Shown piece after piece: positions 16,744 to 25,309 of a stretch of 64,000 nt of DNA. Made by a program: the position numbers and the translations under genes. Under the pieces are notes generated by a model, which was given only the letters and a program-made list of their open reading frames with translations, made no database searches and was not told where the DNA came from. Where the stretch lies: the NCBI RefSeq assembly GCF_039548895.1, contig NZ_JBCLVG010000001.1, one strand, 5' to 3'. Source of the stretch: Orlajensenia stereocauli. Its GTDB lineage: Bacteria; Actinomycetota; Actinomycetes; Actinomycetales; Microbacteriaceae. Numbering within the stretch: the stretch's first letter is position 1; each line of letters starts with the position of its first letter.

Positions 16744-17751
16744 ATGCTCATCAGCCCCACCTCGACGACGGTCATCGAGCCGACGCTCGCGGCCGCCCTC
16801 GACGTCCCGGCGTGGGAGGTGCTGCCCTCGGTGGCGCACCTCATCGGCGAGACGCCGATGGTGGAGCTGACGACCCTGACGCGCGGCCTGCCGGCGCGCA
16901 TCGTCGTGAAGCTCGAGGGGCGCAACCCGGGCGGATCGGCCAAGGACCGCGCGGCGCTCAACATGGTGCGTTCGGCCGAGGCGTCGGGCTCGCTCGCTCC
17001 CGGCGGCACCATCGTCGAGTCGAGCTCGGGCAACACCGGCATCGGCCTCGCGCTCGTCGGCCGGCTCACCGGGCACCCCGTCGTCATCGTTCACGATGCG
17101 AACACCTCGGCCGAGAAGAAGTCGTTGCTCGCGGCGTTCGGAGCCCGCCTCGTCGAGGCCGACTGGGATGCATCGCCCGACGACCCGGCGAATCCGCGTG
17201 CCATCGCCGCGCGCATCACCGCCGAGACTCCCGGGGCCTGGCAATCGCGCCAGTTCGACAACACCGACAACCCCGAGGCTCATGTGCTCACCACCGGCCC
17301 CGAACTCTGGCGTCAGACCGCGGGGCTCGTCACCCACTTCGTCGCCTCGATCGGCACGGGCGGCACCATCAGCGGTGTCGGCCGCTACCTGCGCGACGTC
17401 TCCGATGGCCGGGTGCGCGTCATCGGCGCCAACCCCGTCGGCTCGACTTACGGGGGAGCGCCCGATGGCCCCATCCGTATCGACGGCGTCGGCACCCGTT
17501 GGCCCCGCGAGTGGTGGCCGCGGAATGTCGACAGCACCGTCATCGACGAGGTGCGCACGATCCAGGACGAGCGTGTGCACGACATCGCCCGCGCCCTGGC
17601 ACTCGAGGAGGGCCTGCTGCTCGGGCCGTCGTCCGCCCTCGCCGTGGCCACGGCGCTCGAGGTGGCTGGTGAAGCGCCAGCCGGATCCGTCATCGCCGTC
17701 ATCTCGGCCGATTCCGGCCTCAACTACCTGAGCAAGGGACTGTACACATGA
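16744..17751 (+). CDS. PLP-dependent cysteine synthase family protein
   Basis: A 335-residue fold-type II PLP enzyme of the cysteine synthase/cystathionine beta-synthase group. The PLP lysine is Lys67 in NPGGSAKDRAA, the substrate loop is SSGNTG (residues 94-99), and the phosphate-binding glycines are in SIGTGGTISGVGRY. The extra 25-35 residues at the N-terminus are unusual for CysK, and the active-site context (ANPVGSTYGG) differs from housekeeping CysK. It may catalyse beta-replacement or beta-elimination on an O- or S-substituted serine/cysteine. ATG at 16744 has TAGCCT seven bases upstream (leaderless type). The monooxygenase gene starts inside its stop codon. Confidence 0.87.
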   Translation: MLISPTSTTVIEPTLAAALDVPAWEVLPSVAHLIGETPMVELTTLTRGLPARIVVKLEGRNPGGSAKDRAALNMVRSAEASGSLAPGGTIVESSSGNTGIGLALVGRLTGHPVVIVHDANTSAEKKSLLAAFGARLVEADWDASPDDPANPRAIAARITAETPGAWQSRQFDNTDNPEAHVLTTGPELWRQTAGLVTHFVASIGTGGTISGVGRYLRDVSDGRVRVIGANPVGSTYGGAPDGPIRIDGVGTRWPREWWPRNVDSTVIDEVRTIQDERVHDIARALALEEGLLLGPSSALAVATALEVAGEAPAGSVIAVISADSGLNYLSKGLYT

Positions 17752-19049
17752 GCCTGCTGCACTTCGGATGGTTCCTGGGGGCCGGCTTCGGGGTGCAGGG
17801 ATGGGGCGACGACAGCTACGGCGTCGGCTACGACTGGAAGAAGCCGCAGGTCTACCAGGACGCCGCGCGCGTCTTCGAGGCCTCGGGTCTCGACCTCCTC
17901 GTCATCGAGGACGGCGTGACAGTGCCGGACACCTACGGCGGAACGGCCGAGGTCAACCTGGCCAGCGCACGATTCGTGCCGAAGCACGACCCGCTGCCGC
18001 TCGTGCCGTACCTTCTCGGCGCCACCTCGAAGCTCGGCATCGTTCCGACCCTCTCGGCGAGCTTCTATGAGCCATTCACTGCGGCGCGCCTGCTGTCGAC
18101 CCTGCAGCATTTCGCCGACGGCCGCCTCGGATTCAACGTCGTGACCAGCGGCAGCGACCTCGCCGCCCAGAACTACGGCCTCGACAAGCAGATCGAGCAC
18201 GACCTGCGCTACGACCGCGCCGACGAGTGGATCGATGTCGTGCGCAAGCTCTGGCGCTCGTGGGAGCCCGATGCGATCGTCGAGGATGCCGCGGGCCGCG
18301 TGTTCGCCGACTACCGCAAGGTGCACACCATCGACCACGACGGCCGCTTCTTCACCGTTCGCGGACCCCTGACGAACGCGCCGCTCCCCGAGGAGCCCGT
18401 CATGGTGCAGGCCGGTGCCTCCGGCCGCGGACAGGCCTTCGCCGGCAAGAACTCCGACGTCGTGCTGGCCCTGGCATCGACACCGGAACGGATGCGAGCC
18501 CACCGCGACGCGGTGCGGCAGGCCGCGGCCGACGCGGGTCGCTCGCCCGATGCCATCCGCGTGCTCTTCGTCGTGCAGCCCATCGTCACGGCGAACGCCG
18601 AGGAGTCCGCTTCAGTGCGGGCCGCACGGGCCGAACTGACCCAGGCCTCCATCGACGAGGCGCTGCAGTCGATCTCCTACCTGTCCGGCGTCGACTTCAA
18701 GAGATTCGATCTCGACGCCCCGCTGCCCGAGCTCAGCACCAACAGCAACCAGGGCACGCTCGACAACTTCGTGAAGAGCGCGCCGGCCGGCTCGACGCTG
18801 CGCGAGATCCTGCAGACCCGGGCGCAGGGCGACGGCCTCGCCGTCATCGGAACCCCCGACGAGATCGCCGACCACCTGGCCACGCTCGGCGAGCAGGTGG
18901 GCGGCGACGGCTTCCTGTTCACCGGTCACGTGCATCCGGCGAACGTGCACCGTACCCTCGACCCGCTCGTTCCGGCCCTGCGACGTCGCGGCATTCTGCG
19001 CACCGAGCTGGGCGACGGCGGGCTGCGGCAGAACCTGCTGGACTTCTGA
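17748..19049 (+). CDS. LLM-class FMNH2-dependent monooxygenase (NtaA/SnaA/DszA family)
   Basis: A 433-residue bacterial-luciferase-like monooxygenase. Family markers are HFGWFLGAGFGVQGW at the N-terminus, LSASFYEPFTAARLLSTLQH, GRLGFNVVTSGSDLAAQNYG and VMVQAGASGRGQAFAGKNSD. These place it in the nitrilotriacetate/dibenzothiophene-sulfone/S-(2-succino)cysteine-type monooxygenase group (TIGR03860-like). Such enzymes use reduced FMN from a partner reductase to split C-S or C-N bonds oxidatively. No reductase is adjacent; the nearest is at 32376. The ATG overlaps the CysK-like stop (ATGA), and its own stop overlaps the lyase-like start (TGATG), so all three are translationally coupled. Confidence 0.88.
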   Translation: MSLLHFGWFLGAGFGVQGWGDDSYGVGYDWKKPQVYQDAARVFEASGLDLLVIEDGVTVPDTYGGTAEVNLASARFVPKHDPLPLVPYLLGATSKLGIVPTLSASFYEPFTAARLLSTLQHFADGRLGFNVVTSGSDLAAQNYGLDKQIEHDLRYDRADEWIDVVRKLWRSWEPDAIVEDAAGRVFADYRKVHTIDHDGRFFTVRGPLTNAPLPEEPVMVQAGASGRGQAFAGKNSDVVLALASTPERMRAHRDAVRQAAADAGRSPDAIRVLFVVQPIVTANAEESASVRAARAELTQASIDEALQSISYLSGVDFKRFDLDAPLPELSTNSNQGTLDNFVKSAPAGSTLREILQTRAQGDGLAVIGTPDEIADHLATLGEQVGGDGFLFTGHVHPANVHRTLDPLVPALRRRGILRTELGDGGLRQNLLDF

Positions 19050-20473
19050 TGGCTGGGCCGGTCGAACTCGGCGCCGACCCCGCGACCCCCTTCGACATCG
19101 CGTCGATCGCCGCAGGCGCTGCCGTCTCGCTCGCCCCGGCCGCTCTCGTCCGGGTGCGGGCCGCCCGCGATGTCGTGGAGCGGACGCTGGCGTCGGGAGC
19201 ATCCGTCTACGGACTCACCACACGCCTGGGCAGTGGCCGCGATGAGCGTCTGGCCGATGACGAGCTGATCGCGTATCAACGGCAGGTCGTCGCCAACCAT
19301 CGGGGCGGGAGCGGTCCGCTGCTGCCCCCGACCGAGGTGCGGGCCGTCATCGCTGCCCGTCTGGCGTTGCTCCTGAACGGCGGATCGGGGGTGCGCGTCG
19401 AGGTGATCGAGGCTCTGGCGCGCCTGCTCGACGCCGACTCCGCCGCTGTCGACGTGCCGTCGCGCGGCTCGGTCGGTGCCGCGGATCTCGCCCTGCTTGC
19501 GCCGGTGCTCGCCGAACTGCTCGAGCGCGGCCTCGACCTCGCACCGCAGGAGGCCGCGGCCTTCCTCAGCGCGAACGCCTATTCCATCGGGGTCGGATGC
19601 CTTGTGGCCGGCGAGCTCGACGGCCTCGGCCTCGCCGCGGATCGGGCCGTCGCCCTCACGCTCCAGGCCGCCGGCCTGCACGGGACCGGCGGCGCGATCT
19701 CGCCGTTCTCGGTCGCGGTGCAGCAGGCGCGGGGAGGAGTCGGGCAGGCCGCATCCGCCGCCCGCATCCGAGGCCTCATCGCGGACGGCAATCTCTTCGA
19801 CTCCGCGCGGGAAGTGACGGTGCAGGATCCGCTGTCCGTCCGCACGGCCCCGCAGGTGACCGGGGCCTTCCTCGAGCGCGTCGACGCCCTGCGGACCGAG
19901 CTCTCGCTCGAGCTGGCGGCGCGCTCGGAGAACCCCGTCGTCGACATCACGAGCGCCTCGCTCGTCTCGGGCGGCAACTTCGCCGCCCTGCCCCTAACTC
20001 TCGCTCTCGAGACGCTGCGGCTGGCATTGGCGCACGTCGCGGCGGCGAGCGAGCGGCGGATCGCCGTGCTGTCGGAGTTGCAGCGACCGTTCAGAGCTGC
20101 CGGGACGTCGGTGCTGCCCGGCCTCACCTGGTACGGCGCAGCCGGCGCTCTGGCCGAGATCCGTCAGCTCGCGGCTCCGGTGTCGCTCGGAGCCACCGTG
20201 CTCTCGGGCGTCGAGGACACGGCGTCGTTCGCCCCGACCGCCCTTCAGCTGCTTCGCCGGAGCGCTGAGCTCACCCGGGACGTGCTGGCGATCGAAGCGC
20301 TGCACGCGGCCGAGCTGGTGCGGCTGGACGATGCGTCCAGCCGTCTGGGTGCCGCTTCGGCGCCGTTGGCGGAAGCGCTGATCGCCCTGCTCGAGAGCGG
20401 AGTGGCCTCCGACGAGCTCGTCGCGCGGGCCGGCATCCGTCTGAGCAAGGAGGACTCGACGGCTGGGGACTGA
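19049..20473 (+). CDS. Aromatic amino-acid ammonia-lyase (HAL/PAL) homologue lacking the MIO triad
   Basis: A 474-residue member of the histidine/phenylalanine ammonia-lyase family. Conserved blocks: VYGLTTRLG with Tyr54 (HAL catalytic Tyr position), YQRQVVANHRGGSG, VQDPLSVRTAPQV, SENPVVD, SGGNFAALPL and SERRIA. The MIO cofactor normally forms from Ala-Ser-Gly in GSVGASGDLAPLA. Here the block reads GSVGAADLALLA, so Ala144-Ala145-Asp146 replaces Ala-Ser-Gly-Asp: one residue is missing and there is no Ser. The fold is intact but the normal electrophile cannot form. It may be a non-ammonia lyase, a binding protein or a subunit serving the coupled CysK-like enzyme and monooxygenase. The reading frame is open throughout, so this is not simple decay. 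Length is slightly below the usual 500-510. Confidence 0.85.
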   Translation: MAGPVELGADPATPFDIASIAAGAAVSLAPAALVRVRAARDVVERTLASGASVYGLTTRLGSGRDERLADDELIAYQRQVVANHRGGSGPLLPPTEVRAVIAARLALLLNGGSGVRVEVIEALARLLDADSAAVDVPSRGSVGAADLALLAPVLAELLERGLDLAPQEAAAFLSANAYSIGVGCLVAGELDGLGLAADRAVALTLQAAGLHGTGGAISPFSVAVQQARGGVGQAASAARIRGLIADGNLFDSAREVTVQDPLSVRTAPQVTGAFLERVDALRTELSLELAARSENPVVDITSASLVSGGNFAALPLTLALETLRLALAHVAAASERRIAVLSELQRPFRAAGTSVLPGLTWYGAAGALAEIRQLAAPVSLGATVLSGVEDTASFAPTALQLLRRSAELTRDVLAIEALHAAELVRLDDASSRLGAASAPLAEALIALLESGVASDELVARAGIRLSKEDSTAGD

Positions 20474-20479
20474 CGGCCG

Positions 20480-20986
20480 CTACAGCTCGATGTCCTTCTC
20501 GAAGGGCAGGTAGCCGAACGACTCCCAGTCCCCGTCGAGATCGAACAGCGGGCTGTAGCCGAGACTGCGGTAGAGCGCCACGGCCTCGGGCTGGCGAGCA
20601 CCGGTGGTGAGTTCGATGCGACGGATGCCGCGACGCGACGCCTCGGCCTCGAGCTCGGCCATCACGCGCCGGGCCAGGCCGCGGCGGCGGTGGGCGGAGT
20701 GCGTCCAGACGCGCTTGATCTCCACGGCGTCATCGCCGGCGCGCTTGAACGCGCCGCCGGCGACGGGTTCGCCTGCTGCATCGAGCAGAAGAAGGAAGTC
20801 GCCACCGAACTCGGGGGTGAACAGTTCGGCCGGGTAGCGCGAGAGTTCGACCGACGATGGGATGCCGTCGTTCAGGCCGTAGCGCTCGTCGTACTCCCGC
20901 GACAGCTCCTCCACGAGGGGCCGGGCGAGCACGTCGTCTGAGCGCACGTGGACGACAGTGACGGGAGCGGCGTCGACATCAGGCAT
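20480..20986 (-). CDS. GNAT family N-acetyltransferase
   Basis: A 168-residue GNAT protein. The acetyl-CoA motif is HSAHRRRGLARRVMAELEAE (about 96-115), preceded by AVEIKRVW and followed by TTGARQPEAVALYRSLGYSP. The N-terminal 50 residues include YDERYGLNDGIPSSVELSRY, which fits small-molecule acetyltransferases of the PanZ/MarR-associated type only loosely. Its stop is 6 bp from the stop of the lyase-like gene (convergent). N-acetylation is the first step of known S-(2-succino)cysteine breakdown, so a link to that operon is possible but unproven. TAGCGT lies seven bases before the ATG (leaderless type). Confidence 0.82.
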   Translation of the reverse strand: MPDVDAAPVTVVHVRSDDVLARPLVEELSREYDERYGLNDGIPSSVELSRYPAELFTPEFGGDFLLLLDAAGEPVAGGAFKRAGDDAVEIKRVWTHSAHRRRGLARRVMAELEAEASRRGIRRIELTTGARQPEAVALYRSLGYSPLFDLDGDWESFGYLPFEKDIEL

Positions 20987-21052
20987 GCGGGAAACGCTAC
21001 TCGCGCTCAGCTGGGTGGCTGCTCAGGATGACGAACCGTTGCGCTGGCGCAC

Positions 21053-21150
21053 GCTCGGTGAGGGCCGAGCGAAGCGACCGCCCGAAGCGTGCCGCGGCGC
21101 CCGCCATGGCGCGCTTCGGCCGCGGACTCCGTCCGGGCCTCAGCGAGCGG
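21053..21150. repeat. Full-length intergenic inverted-repeat element
   Basis: Left arm GCTCGGTGAGGGCCGAGCGA..., right arm ...GACTCCGTCCGGGCCTCAGC GAGCGG. It ends 8 bp from the hrpA stop codon and lies between hrpA and the GNAT gene, which read in the same direction. A terminator role for hrpA is plausible. Confidence 0.75.
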
Positions 21151-21157
21151 GAAGAGC

Positions 21158-24100
21158 TCAGCGCCCGCTCAGCACCTTCACGATGCGCTGCAGCGACACC
21201 GTCTCCGCCGCCCGCAGCTCCTGCGCGAACAGGCTGATGCGCAGCTCCTCGATCATCCAGCGCGCCTTCACCAGCGACGGCATCGCGCGCGCGTCGATCG
21301 GGATCGTGCCGCCGGCCTCCTCGTAGCGGGCCGTGGCGTTCTGCACCTCTGTCATCCACACGCGGTCGCGCGCAGGGTTCTCACGGAGTTTCACGACGCG
21401 GGCGAGGATTCCGTTCAGGTAGCGCGGCACGTGCCGCAGCCGCTCGAGCCCCGTGGCCGAGACGAAGCCGGGGTAGACCAGTCCGCCCACCTGCTCACGG
21501 GCATCCGTGAGCGCCGAGATGACCTGCATGCTCGTCGCCTCCTTGAGTGCCTTGTCGACGGAACGGGCGGCGGAGAGCGTGCGCGAGACCAGTCCGACGG
21601 TCTCGAACATCGACTCCATGATCACGCCGGAGACGCGGTCGCGCACGGCCTCGAACTCCGAACGCTGGAACAGCATGCCGTCGGGGGCGATGCGGTACAG
21701 CACGTCGTCGATGCAGGCGAGCAGGCAGTCGTCGAACAACGCGTTGGTGCTGCGGTACGGGCTCGCCGCCAGGGCCAGCTTCTCCGTGTTCGTGAGGTGC
21801 TGCTGCACGTAACTCGATGGCGAGGGAACGGCGAGGGCGAGCAGGCGACGGATGCCGCCGGGCATCGCGGCTGCCTGGTCTTCGGCGGTCGGCAGCAGAC
21901 GCAGGCTCACCGACGCCCCGTCGTCGACGAGGGCCGGGTAGGCGCGGATCGAATTGCCGGCGACGCGAGTGTCGACATGGCGTGGGATCTCATCGATGTC
22001 CCAGGTGGTGATGCCCGAGCGCTCGCTGAAGCCTCCCGTGGGCCGCAGGCGGGTGCCTGTGAGGGCGTCGCGCACTGCGGCGACCTGGGTCGGACCGCCG
22101 GATCGCTGGCGCGGCTGCTTCTCGGCGAACGTGCGGGCCACGGCGTCGCGAGCCTTGTCGGCCAGCTGGAGCTGCAGTGCGCGCAGGTCCTTGCCCGACG
22201 CGACGGGCCGACCGCGGTCGTCGACGACGCTGAAGGTCACGCGCAGGTGACCGGGGATGCGGTCGAGTTCGACGTCGGCGGCCGTGACTGCCGTGTAGGT
22301 CAGTCGCTGGATGATCGCGGCGACGGCGGCCGTGAATGGCTCGTCGGCCGGCTCATCCGGCAGCTCCGCCGCGATCTTCACGGCCCAGTCGTTGGCTGGA
22401 ACGACCTGGCGACGGATGGCCTTCGGCAGCGCCTTGATGATGGCGGCGATGAGCTCGGTGCGGAGGCCGGCCACCTGCCAGTCGAAGCCGTTGGGGCTCA
22501 CCCGGGCGAGCAGGGCCAGCGGGATCACGGCGGTGACGCCGTCGTCGACGGCCCCGGGCTCGAAGCGGTAGCGCAGCGTGAAGCGCTGGTCGCCCTGCCG
22601 CCAGCTCGGCGGGTAGGCCGTCTCGTCGACCTCGGGCGCATCATCAGGGGCGAGAGCCTCCGGCGTCATCGTGAGCAGGTCGGGGGTGTCGTTGCGTGCG
22701 CGTCGCCACCAGCCCTCGAAGGTGCGCGTCGAATATACGTCGGCCGGAATGCGCTTGTCGTAGAACTCGAAGACCGCCTCGTCGTCGAACAGGATGTCGC
22801 GGCGGCGGGTGCGCTCCTCGAGCTGTTCGAGCTCGGTGCGGAGCTTGCGGTTGGCGCGATCGAATGCCTGCTTCGAGTCCCACTCGCCCTGCACGAGCGC
22901 GTGCCGGAGGAAGAGCTCGCGGGCGTAGGGCTGGTCGATTCTGGCGAACTGCACCCGGCGCCGGGGGATGATCGGAACGCCGTACAGCGTCACCTTCTCG
23001 TAGGCGACGACAGCGCCCTGCGTCTTCTCCCAGTGCGGTTCGCTGTGGCTGCGCCTCAGCAGGTCCCCGGCGAGAGCCTCAGCCCAGGCGGGATCGATGG
23101 CGGCGTTCATGCGGCCGAACAGGCGGCTGGTCTCGACGAGCTCGGCGCTCATGACGGCATCCGGCTGCTTCTTGGCCAGCGAGGAACCCGGGAAGATGGC
23201 GAACCGCGCCTGACGTGCACCGATGTACTCGATGCGCGGGCGGCCGCCGGCGCCCTTGGCCGGCTTCTCGTCCTTGAGCCCGATGTGGGAGAGCAGGCCA
23301 GAGAGCAACGCCTTGTGGATGCCGTCGGCGTTCGGGGCGTCGCCGGCCAGCTCGCGGTCGTTCACCGTGAGGCCGAGCGGCTTCGCGAGCTGGCGCAGCT
23401 GACGGTAGACGTCCTGCCATTCACGCACGCGCAGGTAGTTGAGGAACTCGCTCTTGCAGAGTCGCCGGAACGCGCTCGACGAGAGCTCCTTCTGCTGCTT
23501 CTCGATGTGGTTCCACAGGTTCAGCAGGGTGAGGAAGTCGCTCGTCGGGTCGGCGAAGCGGGCGTGCAGTTGGTCTGCCTGAGCTCGCTTCTCCAGCGGA
23601 CGCTCGCGCGGATCCTGGATGGTGATGCCGGCCACGATCGCCAGCACCTCCCGGCTCACAGCCTGCGCCTTCGACTCGATCACCATGCGGCCGAAGCGCG
23701 GGTCGATGGGCAGGCGCGCGAGGTCGCGGCCGATACGGGTGAGACGTAGCGAGGCGCCCTTGTCCACCGCGCCCAGTTCGTGCAGCAGGTCGAGGCCGTC
23801 TTTGATGCCGCGCGAATCCGGCGGAGTGAGGAACGGGAAGTCCTCGATGGACCCGAGTCCGAGCGAGATCATCTGCAGGATGACCGCTGCGAGGTTGGTG
23901 CGCAGCACTTCGGGCTCGGTGAACTCGGGGCGGCGGCCGAAGTCCTCCTCCGAGTACAGCCTGATGGCGATGCCGTCGCTCGTGCGGCCGGAGCGACCCG
24001 AGCGCTGGTTCGCCGATGCCTGCGAGATGGCCTCGATGGGCAGGCGCTGCACCTTCGAGCGCACGCTGTACCGGCTGATGCGGGCAGTACCCGCATCCAC

Positions 24101-25072
24101 CACGTACCGGATGCCCGGAACCGTGAGCGAGGTCTCGGCCACGTTGGTGGCCAGCACGATGCGACGTCGAACGGCGGCGGTCTTCGACGGCTCGAAGACG
24201 CGGTGCTGGTCGGCTGAGGAGAGTCGGCCGTAGAGGGGGAGGACCTCGGTGACGGATGCCCCGCCCTGATAGTGCCCGCGCACGGCCTCCTCGGCGTCGC
24301 GGATCTCGTTCTCGCCCGACAGGAACACCAGCACGTCGCCGGTCGACTCGCGTGCGAGCTCGTCGAGGGCGTCGAGAATGCCCTGCAGGTAGTCCTTGTC
24401 GTCGCGGGCGGCTCCGTCGTCGTCCTCTTCGTCGCCCTCCGCCTCGGCGACCAGGGGCCTGTAGCGGATCTCGACGGGGAAGGTGCGGCCCGACACCTCG
24501 ATGATGGGGGCTGGCCTGCCGTCGGCATCCGCGAAGTGCTTCGCGAAGCTCGCCGGGTCGATGGTCGCCGAGGTGACGATGACCTTGAGGTCGGGTCGGC
24601 GGGGGAGCAGCTGCTTCAGGTAACCGATGAGGAAGTCGATGTTGAGGCTGCGCTCGTGCGCCTCGTCGATGATGATCGTGTCGTACTTCGACAGCAGCCT
24701 GTCGTGGTGCATCTCGTTGAGAAGGATGCCGTCGGTCATGAGCTTCACCCGGGTGTCGGCCGACGAGCGATCGGTGAAGCGCACCTGGTAGCCGACGAGA
24801 CCGCCCAGCTCGTCGCCGAGCTCCTCGGCGATGCGCTCGGCGATCGTGCGAGCGGCGAGGCGGCGGGGTTGGGTGTGGCCGATGTTCTTCCGACCCAGCT
24901 CGAGGCAGATCTTCGGCAGCTGCGTCGTCTTGCCCGATCCCGTCGCGCCGGCCACGATCACGACCTGGTTGTCACGGATGGCGTCTGCGATCTCCCCGCG
25001 CATGCGGCTGACCGGCAGCTCCGGAGGGTAGGTGATGACCGGGATCGTGGGGGTGGTCGCGGTCTCAGCCAT
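21158..25072 (-). CDS. hrpA: ATP-dependent RNA helicase HrpA
   Basis: A 1304-residue DEAH-box helicase of full HrpA length. Walker A GATGSGKT is at residues 42-49, the DEAH box at 136-139 (IIIDEAHERSLNIDFL), motif III SATID, and motif VI QRSGRSGRTSDG. After the two RecA domains come winged-helix/ratchet and OB-fold regions and the long C-terminal DUF3418 domain that distinguishes HrpA from DEAH proteins such as HrpB. HrpA acts on RNA and has been tied to rescue of stalled ribosomes (family knowledge). ATG at 25072 has GGAGGG close by and TAAGAT upstream. An acidic low-complexity insert (EAEGDEEDDDGAARDDKD) lies near residue 215. Confidence 0.95.
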   Translation of the reverse strand: MAETATTPTIPVITYPPELPVSRMRGEIADAIRDNQVVIVAGATGSGKTTQLPKICLELGRKNIGHTQPRRLAARTIAERIAEELGDELGGLVGYQVRFTDRSSADTRVKLMTDGILLNEMHHDRLLSKYDTIIIDEAHERSLNIDFLIGYLKQLLPRRPDLKVIVTSATIDPASFAKHFADADGRPAPIIEVSGRTFPVEIRYRPLVAEAEGDEEDDDGAARDDKDYLQGILDALDELARESTGDVLVFLSGENEIRDAEEAVRGHYQGGASVTEVLPLYGRLSSADQHRVFEPSKTAAVRRRIVLATNVAETSLTVPGIRYVVDAGTARISRYSVRSKVQRLPIEAISQASANQRSGRSGRTSDGIAIRLYSEEDFGRRPEFTEPEVLRTNLAAVILQMISLGLGSIEDFPFLTPPDSRGIKDGLDLLHELGAVDKGASLRLTRIGRDLARLPIDPRFGRMVIESKAQAVSREVLAIVAGITIQDPRERPLEKRAQADQLHARFADPTSDFLTLLNLWNHIEKQQKELSSSAFRRLCKSEFLNYLRVREWQDVYRQLRQLAKPLGLTVNDRELAGDAPNADGIHKALLSGLLSHIGLKDEKPAKGAGGRPRIEYIGARQARFAIFPGSSLAKKQPDAVMSAELVETSRLFGRMNAAIDPAWAEALAGDLLRRSHSEPHWEKTQGAVVAYEKVTLYGVPIIPRRRVQFARIDQPYARELFLRHALVQGEWDSKQAFDRANRKLRTELEQLEERTRRRDILFDDEAVFEFYDKRIPADVYSTRTFEGWWRRARNDTPDLLTMTPEALAPDDAPEVDETAYPPSWRQGDQRFTLRYRFEPGAVDDGVTAVIPLALLARVSPNGFDWQVAGLRTELIAAIIKALPKAIRRQVVPANDWAVKIAAELPDEPADEPFTAAVAAIIQRLTYTAVTAADVELDRIPGHLRVTFSVVDDRGRPVASGKDLRALQLQLADKARDAVARTFAEKQPRQRSGGPTQVAAVRDALTGTRLRPTGGFSERSGITTWDIDEIPRHVDTRVAGNSIRAYPALVDDGASVSLRLLPTAEDQAAAMPGGIRRLLALAVPSPSSYVQQHLTNTEKLALAASPYRSTNALFDDCLLACIDDVLYRIAPDGMLFQRSEFEAVRDRVSGVIMESMFETVGLVSRTLSAARSVDKALKEATSMQVISALTDAREQVGGLVYPGFVSATGLERLRHVPRYLNGILARVVKLRENPARDRVWMTEVQNATARYEEAGGTIPIDARAMPSLVKARWMIEELRISLFAQELRAAETVSLQRIVKVLSGR

Positions 25073-25225
25073 AGCCCTCCATCTTAAGCCGGTGCTGGGA
25101 GCTCATTCGGCTGCTGTACGCCCGACCGGTGCCAGCGCAGCAGTTCCGGTGGGATCGGGCGGTGCATTCCAGCCCTTTCTGCAGCGCCGGTGGGATGGGG
25201 CGGCCGGGTGGTGGCGACAAAGTCA

Positions 25226-25258
25226 TTGACATTGCAGAGTACTTTGCGTTACAAAGTA
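25226..25258 (+). promoter_or_regulatory. Promoter with overlapping palindromic operator for the ABC-efflux operon
   Basis: TTGACA (25226-25231) and TACAAA (25250-25255), 18 bp apart, form a good -35/-10 pair. The -10 is covered by TACTTTG-CGTTA-CAAAGTA (25240-25258), a perfect 7-bp-arm inverted repeat. The operon it drives encodes a winged-helix regulator (26037), the natural candidate to bind it. The rest of the 25073-25309 gap holds no gene. Confidence 0.75.
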
Positions 25259-25309
25259 AGTAGCGCCGATGCGAACCCGATGACGGCGCGACACGAAAGC
25301 GAGTCGATC

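Noticed and set aside
21089..23749. 886-codon open frame on the + strand inside hrpA
   Set aside because: Shadow of hrpA caused by high GC; no domain and Arg/Ala-biased composition.
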